From: Bradyrhizobium ontarionense
GTDB taxonomy: Bacteria > Pseudomonadota > Alphaproteobacteria > Rhizobiales > Xanthobacteraceae
Reading direction: 5' to 3'
Assembly (NCBI RefSeq): GCF_021088345.1
Contig: NZ_CP088156.1
Span: 4,030,001 to 4,094,000 of the forward strand
DNA: 64,000 nt
Below, piece by piece: positions 44,821-52,412 of the stretch (positions are counted from its first letter, which is position 1; every line of letters begins with the position of its first letter). The notes beneath the pieces were generated by a model. That model was not told where the DNA came from and made no database searches. It saw only the letters and a program-made list of their open reading frames with translations. The position numbers were made by a program, and so were the translations under genes.

Positions 44821-45010
44821 TCAAAGGCCGCCCTGCGTTTTCGCACCATAGTCGTCACCATACGGCGACACAGAGATGGTGACGTCCAATACGCCTATTC
44901 TGCTTCTCGTTTCGCGTGGGGGTCGGGCTTTAGTAGTTGACGTCCAGCGCTTAGATATTTCGTAAATCGTGACAATGCTCTGGTCCTGGAAACAATGATC
45001 CCTAACCATT
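44821..45010 (-). pseudogene. Decayed XRE regulator
   Basis: Contains IVTIYEIS followed, in another frame, by codons for ALDVNY and SPT. This matches VVTIYELSVALDVDYLDLLK of the XRE gene at 16766, also at DNA level (CTCGTAAATCGTGAC-like block). The helix-turn-helix start is gone. Together with the tRNA-like scrap it mirrors the 13-17 kb region. Confidence 0.6.
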
Positions 45011-45040
45011 CGGACGCCGGTGCGACGCGACACCCAGAAT

Positions 45041-45940
45041 TCAAGCGGCCAATTGTCTCAAAACATCGGCTCGTTCCAGAGTGGACCTCAAAGCCTCGTC
45101 CGACACGTGGGTGTAGATTTCAGTGGTTGCAATACTAGAATGACCCAACAACCTCTGCACGAAACGGATATCGACTCCGCGCTCGATCAGCAAGGTTGCG
45201 GCCGTGTGCCTGAGCATGTGTGGTGTAACCCGACGTTCTCCGTCCCGACGATGGCGCCGCAAAGCTAGCCGGATCGATTGCGGCCTCATCGGCGCACCGC
45301 GGCTATTCAGGAACAGATTTCCCGAAAGACTTCCGCTCTCACGATGCCAAGCGAGCATCTCGACCATGTCGCACCGCAGCGAGGCGTCTGAGACGTAAAC
45401 CACCCTTTCGCGCGCTCCTTTTCCGTAGATCCGGATCGAGCTCCCATCCGAGGCCAAGTCCTGAACGGCGATCCTGCACAGCTCGCCAACGCGCACCCCT
45501 GTTGCAATCATTAATCGCGCGGCTGTGAACGCATGACGCGTGCGTGGCGTCCCCTGCTTCAGCTCGTCGAAGCTCGAGAGTAGCGCGGACACGTCGCCGC
45601 GCGTCAAGGATCGCGGCAGCCGCTTGCGCTTGGGAAGTTGTAGCCGCCACCTCACAAACGGGTCCACAACAACCCCTGTCTTGGCAAGCCTCTTCATGAA
45701 TGCCCGCAAGCAGGCGAAACGCCGCCGCACAGTGCCAAACGCAAGTCTTCTACGTTCGAGCAATTCGACGAGATAGTAGCCCAACGTCTGCTCAGTAATC
45801 GATGCCACGAGCGCATCATCCGGCAAGAACCGCCGCAGCTCGCCGAGATCCGCGGTATACGCCTCGATCGTATGAGCCGACAGCTGCCGTTCGAAGGCAC
45901 AATATCGCATGAATTCCTCGACCGCCACCCTGATTTGCAT
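45041..45940 (-). CDS. XerC/XerD-like tyrosine recombinase
   Basis: A 299-aa enzyme with an N-terminal core-binding domain (1-90) and a catalytic domain. Visible residues are Arg in ATGVRVGELCR, the Lys-containing beta-hairpin GKGARERVVYV, HMLRHTAATLL (H-x-x-R), GHSSIATTEIYTHV (His and Tyr nucleophile). ATG 45940 follows a GGAGGAG site; the open frame extends 23 codons further. It is far from a chromosome-dimer role, since it sits within the island beside the tRNA-like scrap, and is better read as the recombinase of a separate, decayed element. Confidence 0.88.
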   Translation of the reverse strand: MQIRVAVEEFMRYCAFERQLSAHTIEAYTADLGELRRFLPDDALVASITEQTLGYYLVELLERRRLAFGTVRRRFACLRAFMKRLAKTGVVVDPFVRWRLQLPKRKRLPRSLTRGDVSALLSSFDELKQGTPRTRHAFTAARLMIATGVRVGELCRIAVQDLASDGSSIRIYGKGARERVVYVSDASLRCDMVEMLAWHRESGSLSGNLFLNSRGAPMRPQSIRLALRRHRRDGERRVTPHMLRHTAATLLIERGVDIRFVQRLLGHSSIATTEIYTHVSDEALRSTLERADVLRQLAA

Positions 45941-46112
45941 GCCACTCCTCCAGCTTCCGAATTCTACGTGGGCAGACTGAAAGGCGTCACTGTCGTGAGG
46001 TTGTACCAAGGCGAGTGGTTAATTCGCGAGTATCAGAAGCAGGAGAGCCGGGCGCCGTAAGAGCACATAACTCGGAATTATCATCCTGGAGCACACAGCC
46101 GCAGTTGCAGAG

Positions 46113-46598
46113 TTGGTCATTGCACCAATGTCGATAGCCGACGATAGCGACGAACCGGAGCGCGTCAGCGCCTTGTTCCGGACGATTGTCGACGCGCTGC
46201 CGTACTATAATGAAAGAGCAAAGACCTCGGAGATATCCAAGTACTCCGCCAATCGACTTCGTCAGAGTGCGTCAATAGATTCAAGTTCGATCCTCGTCGC
46301 GCGCTTCAATACTAGCCTTGTCGGATTCGTCATAAGCAATTTGGATGATGAGACGATCTGGTTGTCTTGGTTTGGCGTAGATCCTGTCTACAGGAGACGA
46401 GGAATCGGTGATCAGCTCTTGCAGGCGCTCGATCGACGCGCGCTCTCAATGGGAGTGCACAAGCTATGGTGCGATTCACGGACTGATAATGTGGAGTCTA
46501 AGGCAAGACTTGCTGATAATGGATTCCGGCAGATTTGCACCATACCGGATCATTGGTATCGCCAGGATTTTATCCTATGGGAAAAGCGCGTCGGCTGA
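46113..46598 (+). CDS. GNAT N-acetyltransferase
   Basis: A 161-aa protein with the full GNAT fold: beta-1 (MVIAPMSIADD), helices, beta-4 with the acetyl-CoA loop DPVYRRRGIGDQLLQ (Q/R-x-x-G-x-G/A type), and a C-terminal DNGFRQICTIPDHWYRQDFI. TTG 46113 is chosen because it keeps beta-1; ATG 46128 is an alternative. The next gene starts inside its 3' end, so the two are co-translated. Base composition here is lower in GC than neighbouring blocks, consistent with recent transfer. Substrate unknown; the YY-N-E near the start resembles small-molecule and peptide acetyltransferases. Confidence 0.82.
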   Translation: MVIAPMSIADDSDEPERVSALFRTIVDALPYYNERAKTSEISKYSANRLRQSASIDSSSILVARFNTSLVGFVISNLDDETIWLSWFGVDPVYRRRGIGDQLLQALDRRALSMGVHKLWCDSRTDNVESKARLADNGFRQICTIPDHWYRQDFILWEKRVG

Positions 46599-47515
46599 TC
46601 GTCCTGGCGCTCAAGAAGCGTGCGCTCTTGTCCATACTAGCAACCACGGTTGCTATCATCGGCAGCATCTCGGCTGTTCTGGGAATCGTCGACGTACATT
46701 TCGGACTTTTAGGTACATCGGCTTTAGCCTTCGTGGCATTTATTCTGTCAGGAACGTTTCACTTTCGGAATCTCGGAATTCCGCAAGTCGCGGTTGACGA
46801 TGTTATCGGGCCTGCGGAGCAGTCCACTTCATACATTTTGCATTGCCCGTGTGACATCAAGCTAGCGACAGAGGCGAGTGAACTCGCCGAAGAATGCTAC
46901 TCGGGCAGTATTACAATCGAGGCAGCAACGTTCGAGCAGTTCCGCGTAAAGAACCCTCTCATTCTATCGTGTTTGACTGACCTTCAGGGTCAATTCATGG
47001 GGTATTTCGATGTCATTCCGCTACGTGAGACATTCGGAGAGTCCCTTCTGCAGGGCCGTGTAACAGAAAGTCAGATCACCCACGAGGACGTTCTCTCCCC
47101 GGCTGAGATGAAAGCGTGCAAATATGTCTTCGTTTCCGGCATTGCCGCCAAGCAACCCGAATCGTACCTCGGGCGGCGTAGTGCGAGCGTTCTCGTTTGG
47201 GCGCTGCTGAAGTATTTGGATAGATATTATGGACGTTCAAGCGCTTTGGTATTTGCGCTAGCCGCGACAGAAGAAGGTGACAAGCTATTACAGCGATTCA
47301 AACTTCAGCTGGCGCCTGGGACATTAGCTCGACGTGATCGCTATAGGCTGTATTCGCTGTCACTTTCCCACGACGAAATTATTCGGCGACTCGCGTGCGT
47401 TCCGAACTGGGAGCAGTTGTGTGATCTGCCCTGGGGCGGGAATGCGGGTAAGCAAAGGAAAATTGGACGGCGGCGCCCAGCCCTACCGGAGGCGAAAGCG
47501 TTGAGCTTGGCGTAA
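46577..47515 (+). CDS. Membrane-anchored GNAT-like protein
   Basis: A 312-aa protein with two transmembrane helices near the N terminus (about 15-36 and 42-60). A soluble domain follows that is compatible with a divergent GNAT fold: ASELAEECYSGSITIEAATF, QFMGYFDVIPLRETFGESLL, then KYVFVSGIAA and VFALAATEEGDKLLQRFKLQ. ATG 46577 overlaps the end of the upstream GNAT gene by 22 bp. Assignment to GNAT is by pattern only. The pair may act on a membrane-bound or newly secreted product. Confidence 0.55.
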   Translation: MGKARRLIVLALKKRALLSILATTVAIIGSISAVLGIVDVHFGLLGTSALAFVAFILSGTFHFRNLGIPQVAVDDVIGPAEQSTSYILHCPCDIKLATEASELAEECYSGSITIEAATFEQFRVKNPLILSCLTDLQGQFMGYFDVIPLRETFGESLLQGRVTESQITHEDVLSPAEMKACKYVFVSGIAAKQPESYLGRRSASVLVWALLKYLDRYYGRSSALVFALAATEEGDKLLQRFKLQLAPGTLARRDRYRLYSLSLSHDEIIRRLACVPNWEQLCDLPWGGNAGKQRKIGRRRPALPEAKALSLA

Positions 47516-47529
47516 TGATCCGATGGCCG

Positions 47530-48396
47530 CTATTGGTCAGAAATCCATTCCGAGAGACCGAAGCGCTTAGAGTTCTTCAGCACTCGATCGCCAATGTTCA
47601 CGCTTCGATTAATGTCAGATAGTCGCCAAGGACGACATCGGGCTGGATTCATGTCGGCAAAGAAAAGAATTGACCTGCGGCTTGAGTACGCTTCAATCTT
47701 TCGAACTCGATGGTAGGCTGGTCTGATCGCTCCGGCCGTCATAAGCCACATAATTTCGCCTGCCATGACTAGAATATGTCGTCCCGAAGGCGTTACTGGC
47801 CTGAAGTCGCTCCCCGATTGAAGTTCGAGGCCCGCTTCGGCGATTGACATAACCGTAAGAAGGCAACCATCCTCGTGTAAGTCATTTATAAGATCAGCTT
47901 TCGTGAGAGATGGCCGCGAGTAGTTGAATTGAAGCAAAGACCATTTTTTGAACGAGCCGAGAAGATCTGTCTGATTGTCGTAGTTTCCAAATCGGACTGC
48001 GAGTCTTGAGGCAATGTTTTCTGCTACGCGCTCAAAGCTGTCGAAGATTGGCAGCATTGCCATGTGCAGCGAGTTTCCTAGTGGAGACAGCTTGCTCTTT
48101 GGGCTGGGTATACGGTAGCTCGCCGTGAACGATTCGACCTCATCGGGGTGACTGCTTGAGGCGGAGTATTCAGTCCCGTAGGGACGATAGCCGTTATCAA
48201 AAGGAAGTCGGTCGCGAAGCTTACTGGTTAGATCGGCTTCAAAGAAACGATCTCCCGCTTCAAAGGCCGGCTTTATGAGTTCCTGGAATGCATCCGGGAC
48301 TTCCAGGATAGCAAACCCCTCCCTCTCAATCTCGTCGATGCATTCCTCACTTATCGGGACGTCGGAAGGCATACATAATTCCGAGTTATGTTTCAT
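47530..48396 (-). CDS. 2-oxoglutarate/Fe(II) oxygenase, IPNS-like
   Basis: A 288-aa non-heme iron enzyme. It has an N-terminal DIOX_N-like part (EREGFAILEVPDAFQELIKP) and a double-stranded beta-helix core with the H-x-D pair in LHEDGCLLTVMS, the distal His in AYHRVRKIE, and Arg-x-Ser for 2-oxoglutarate in SSRRSILFFAD. All metal ligands are present. It is convergent with the acyltransferase genes (stop codons 14 bp apart). Members modify small molecules or peptides, so the three genes may form a small modification or biosynthesis set. Relatively low GC. Confidence 0.82.
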   Translation of the reverse strand: MKHNSELCMPSDVPISEECIDEIEREGFAILEVPDAFQELIKPAFEAGDRFFEADLTSKLRDRLPFDNGYRPYGTEYSASSSHPDEVESFTASYRIPSPKSKLSPLGNSLHMAMLPIFDSFERVAENIASRLAVRFGNYDNQTDLLGSFKKWSLLQFNYSRPSLTKADLINDLHEDGCLLTVMSIAEAGLELQSGSDFRPVTPSGRHILVMAGEIMWLMTAGAIRPAYHRVRKIEAYSSRRSILFFADMNPARCRPWRLSDINRSVNIGDRVLKNSKRFGLSEWISDQ

Positions 48397-48449
48397 TGAA
48401 ATGCACTCTATGCTATCGCTTTGAGAGCAAAAGACAATCCCTCAACCAC

Positions 48450-48880
48450 TAATTTTGGATAACCTCTCCTCGGCATATGGGCAAGCCTTGCGCCTCGTCA
48501 TCAACGGTGCGGCGGGCACCGCCGAGCTCGCCCGGCGCGTTAAAATAGGACAGCGCCGTCAGATACGGATCGACCAGATCATCCTGGCTCCCACGCGACA
48601 GCGCCTCAGTTCCCGACAGCAAGGTCGGCAGCGCAAAAACACCAGCTTCGGGCCGCGGCCCGGCGAGCCGATGCCGAGAGATAGAGCCGCGACGGCTATG
48701 GGGTACGGCATGTCGCGAGAGCATCAATTCGCAGCCCGGATGAGCGCCAGCCAACGCCCTTTCGCCGTCGGTAACAGCGACCTCGGGGTTCTCCCGTGCG
48801 CCTCGCGAGAATCCGGATGTCGCGACGGCTCCGGGCTTCGGCCTCTGCTCATCCAGGCTAAGATTATGTTCGTGGTCGGT
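48450..48880 (-). pseudogene. Remnant of DISARM helicase DrmA
   Basis: In two frames on the minus strand I read AALSLGIGSPGRGPKLVFLR and then PTLLSGTEAL...DDLVDPYLTALSYFNAPGELGGARRTVDDE. These match the DrmA pattern (YxGIAAPGRSxKxxxLR ... DPYxTxLxYFNSLRELGGxRRxVED). Only about 130 codons survive, with a frameshift and a premature end. It lies directly downstream of the three defence genes in the expected direction, so it is what is left of the DISARM core. Confidence 0.65.
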
Positions 48881-49104
48881 GTGCAGCGCGAGAGCGAGTT
48901 ATATTAGATCTGCGAACCAGCATAACTGGCACACGCGAGGGAGATGACGAACCTGCCCGATCCGATCTTCATCAGGAGAGGGAGAGCTGGCGCTACCGAG
49001 CGTTCCTCGGCGATCAAGAAGCCGGTCGAGCTTTTCGGCGTGATCTCCAGCAGAAAGGAAAGCGGCGCGACAGATATGAATAAATCCAACTCTGCCGAAC
49101 GCTC

Positions 49105-52100
49105 CTATTCCTTCTCAAACCCGAAGTCGGTGATACGCAGGCTCGCGGCGTTGTCGCGGACAATGTTCTCGATATCCTCCGAGAAGCCGTCGACCGTATC
49201 GGCGGCGATATCGAGCACGAGCGTGATTGTCGTTCCGCGCGCTCGGTCCAGCTCACTGAGAATCGACTGCGCGATGTTGCTGATCTGGGGCGTTGGACGG
49301 TTGGGATCGAGCGTCACCTTGGCATAGAAGCGCCGCGGACGAGCGGCCGGTGTTGGACTCGTTGGCAAGGCACCAGAGGGAGATGGCTGCCCTGTGGCAA
49401 TCTCGACATAGTTGCCGGCGCCAAGCGAAGGTGTCTGCGGCACCTGCTTGGCCAGTTGCGCCTCTGCGGCCTCGCGGCGAACCAGCAGAACGTCGGAGTT
49501 GAGATCGATGGTAACCAACTGCGCGAGCCTTAGGCCGACATACTCTCCCCTGGCCTCATCGAACTGTTCTGCGATTGCGTACTTGGCGTCAGAGCGCGCC
49601 AATGCCTCGCTTATCGCTTTGGCCAAGACCTGCGGCTCGCGCAGCTTCGAGAGATAGGGAAACTGCGCAAACCAGTCGCGCAACTGCCGCACGGCGACAT
49701 GCGGCTGGTTCGGCTGCCACACCTTGCTGAGGTCGTTGTCCAAGACCCCGAGGCGCGCAACGATGAGTCCATCGTCCTCGCACTTCTTCCACGCCAGTTG
49801 AGCCAATGGTACCGGGTCATTGCCACGATTGGTCAGTGCAACGGGTTCGAGATCAAACCCACGCGCCGCGTACGAGCTTCCGGGATGGGGTTCCTGAGGC
49901 AACAACAAGTGCTTCCACCCACGACGCACCGCATTAAGAGCCGCAGCCTCTTGTTCGCCGAGCTTCTTTCTTGCATCACCCTCTTGCGCCGGCGGCAACT
50001 GCAGAACGCCGTGTGCATCCCGCACGATGGAAGCCCAAGCGAGCTTCTTGCGGACCACGTTCTGGATATCTTCGAGAGTTGCCTGGTCGGCAGCCAAGAA
50101 GGCGAGCCGATTTCGATTTCGGCGCTGGCCTGGCCCCTTATGTTCAACAATGTCGGCCGCGAGCGCCATCGCCGGGGTATCCGGGTCGCGTCCCCGCTGC
50201 CATGCCGATGGCGGAAGGAGCACAAGCGCGGCTTCATAGGCATCATCGATGCCGAGAGGATCGTCGGGCGCTCCGTGTACACGCAGAAAGCCGGTTCCCT
50301 TGTGCCGCTCCTCTGTGCGGATCAAGGTAATGATGTCTTCCTCGACGTCGTCGCTCAATATTGCTTTGGCACGGTCTTCGGCCTCCTGGTTGAGGGAGGC
50401 GATCGGCGAGAACCAGTAATTCTCGCCCGAGCTATAGAGGTATGCCGCATTTTCACCAAGCCGCCGTAGGGCTTCGGAAAACTGGGAGGGCTGCTCCCCG
50501 GGAATCGCACAGGCGAGCCGGAGACGGGCAATTTCCATTCCCTTGTTCGTCGAACCGTGGGGCGCGGTGGCCATGAGCAGCGCTGTCGCCGCACGGGTCA
50601 CCGCCCTGTTCTTTCCAATCGCCGGAGATCGCGCCTCGATCTGCGCCGACTTCGAAAGGTCTCCGGCAACTTCCTTGGAAATTACCGCGTCGTATCCAGT
50701 CGGAAGCGGTACGAGGGCATTGGTACGAACCTTATCATCGGTCAGCGGCACGTCGCCCGGCAGGATCATTGGCGCCGCATGTCCGTCGCGCCATAGCCGA
50801 TAGACGATCTGCGCCATCATCTTGAGAACGCCGCGGGTCTTCTGAAACCTTTCGAGGCCTGCCCAGTCGGTCTGCAACATCGAAAACAATTCGGGATGCA
50901 CAGGGTATGAGGCGGTCAACTGAACCTCGTAGGCGCGTTCGCGGACGCCGCTCGGGAATTCACCCGCGTTGTTTCTATAGTAGCTCGTGAACGCCTTGAC
51001 GGCTTGGTCACGCGCCTTCTCACCTTCGGGGTCGAGTTCCTGGAACAGGCGGCGGCGGATGATCTCATATGTTTCCGTGCCCTGTGCCGGAGACCAGGCC
51101 GACTGCACACGGCCGAAGACCTTCTCCAACGCCAGCAGTGCCTCGCGTCCGCGCTGGTTGCCAACCTCGGCGCCGCTCTCGGGCAGCGAGCCGACCACAA
51201 GCACACCACGTACCGCACTGGCGGCCTCGGTCAGCGATTGCAGGAACGAGACGAAGCCGTCGTACGAGATGCCTTCCAGATTCCGAGCGTAGGCGACGAC
51301 CTCGTCGAGGAGGATGAGGCAAGGAGCGGCCTGCTTCAAAATGGCGATCATCGCGTCAGAGCCGGGATTGGTTCGCGCCTCGTCCGATGACTTGATAGTC
51401 TCGTAGGCCTTCCAGCCACCGAGCTTTACCGCGATGAGACCCCAAAGGGTCTTGACCGTGCGCGCGCCCTCGACTGTGAACGGCTGATTGGCACCAGCCG
51501 CCGTACCGACAAATACGACCGGCCTCGAACGTATCGGCAGTGTTGCCACAGCCGCGTCCTTGAAAATGTCGGCTAGACCTGGAAGCGTCTCGGGGTTCTT
51601 GGCACTCGCCAGATGATAGAGCGCCAGCATGGTGTGCGTCTTGCCACCACCGAACGAGGTCTGCAGCCCAATCACGGGATCGCCGCCCTTGCCGGCCAGC
51701 CGCTCAATCGCGCTCTGCAAGACCTTGCGCAAGCCGCCGGTGATATAAGTGATGCGATAGAATTCGCGGGGATCGCGGTAAGTCTCAGCACCCTCCCCCC
51801 GCGCCACGGTCGAAAGATCAGCCGCAAACTCCGCTTCCTGGAACCGTGCGGCCATCACATCGGCATGAGGTGGCGACACGTCGCGCCACGGCTTCCAACT
51901 GTATTTGCTGTCAACGAGATCGAGTGTCTGCTGTTGTGGGGCCGCGATCGTCTTGGCGGCCACCTCGGTCGTCACACCCATGGCCTCGGCCATCGCCTTG
52001 GTCTGGTCGTCGAGCAACGCCTTGATGCCCGCGACCGATTTCGGTTCGATCGCGTCCACCACTGCCTGGATGGAACGGAGGTACGAGATTGCGTCGGTGT

Positions 52101-52401
52101 CCGCAATCGTACCACTGGCATGCGCCATGTCGTTCCGCGCGGCAAGAGCCAGCGAGACGTGATTGCGCACGATAGGCTTCAGTCCATCACGGAATGCGTG
52201 CTGCCAGTTGTCGACCATGGTCTTCAACAGTGCGTAAGCGTCGAGCGGCTTCGATCGGTCGGTGCCGTCAGCCACCGACAGGTTCTGCTGCCAGTTGCCG
52301 CGATAGGCATCGCGCATCCGCTTTTCGACATAAGGCTGCAAGACCTTGGTCAGCAGGAGGAGCGCTTGATTGATGCGCTGGTTGGAGCCGAAACCACTCA
52401 T
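49105..52401 (-). CDS. DUF499 ATPase of a DISARM-like defence locus
   Basis: A 1098-aa protein of the DUF499 family. It has a Walker A motif in TSFGGGKTHTMLALYHL (about residue 250), a Walker B motif in PCLILLDEVVAYARN (about 365), and an N-terminal Swt1/HEPN-like helical region (about 1-150: FGSNQRINQALLLLTKVLQP, SLALAARNDMAHAS). DUF499 proteins are recurrently found with DUF1156 methyltransferases and helicases in defence islands. Start ATG 52401 lies 11 bp after the methyltransferase stop, so the genes form one operon. Length is normal for the family and the frame is intact. Confidence 0.85.
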   Translation of the reverse strand: MSGFGSNQRINQALLLLTKVLQPYVEKRMRDAYRGNWQQNLSVADGTDRSKPLDAYALLKTMVDNWQHAFRDGLKPIVRNHVSLALAARNDMAHASGTIADTDAISYLRSIQAVVDAIEPKSVAGIKALLDDQTKAMAEAMGVTTEVAAKTIAAPQQQTLDLVDSKYSWKPWRDVSPPHADVMAARFQEAEFAADLSTVARGEGAETYRDPREFYRITYITGGLRKVLQSAIERLAGKGGDPVIGLQTSFGGGKTHTMLALYHLASAKNPETLPGLADIFKDAAVATLPIRSRPVVFVGTAAGANQPFTVEGARTVKTLWGLIAVKLGGWKAYETIKSSDEARTNPGSDAMIAILKQAAPCLILLDEVVAYARNLEGISYDGFVSFLQSLTEAASAVRGVLVVGSLPESGAEVGNQRGREALLALEKVFGRVQSAWSPAQGTETYEIIRRRLFQELDPEGEKARDQAVKAFTSYYRNNAGEFPSGVRERAYEVQLTASYPVHPELFSMLQTDWAGLERFQKTRGVLKMMAQIVYRLWRDGHAAPMILPGDVPLTDDKVRTNALVPLPTGYDAVISKEVAGDLSKSAQIEARSPAIGKNRAVTRAATALLMATAPHGSTNKGMEIARLRLACAIPGEQPSQFSEALRRLGENAAYLYSSGENYWFSPIASLNQEAEDRAKAILSDDVEEDIITLIRTEERHKGTGFLRVHGAPDDPLGIDDAYEAALVLLPPSAWQRGRDPDTPAMALAADIVEHKGPGQRRNRNRLAFLAADQATLEDIQNVVRKKLAWASIVRDAHGVLQLPPAQEGDARKKLGEQEAAALNAVRRGWKHLLLPQEPHPGSSYAARGFDLEPVALTNRGNDPVPLAQLAWKKCEDDGLIVARLGVLDNDLSKVWQPNQPHVAVRQLRDWFAQFPYLSKLREPQVLAKAISEALARSDAKYAIAEQFDEARGEYVGLRLAQLVTIDLNSDVLLVRREAAEAQLAKQVPQTPSLGAGNYVEIATGQPSPSGALPTSPTPAARPRRFYAKVTLDPNRPTPQISNIAQSILSELDRARGTTITLVLDIAADTVDGFSEDIENIVRDNAASLRITDFGFEKE

Positions 52402-52412
52402 GGCAATCCCTC

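Noticed and set aside
45041..45940. Chromosomal XerC/XerD for dimer resolution
   Set aside because: It lies inside an accessory island beside att-like scraps; housekeeping xer genes are not found in such a context.
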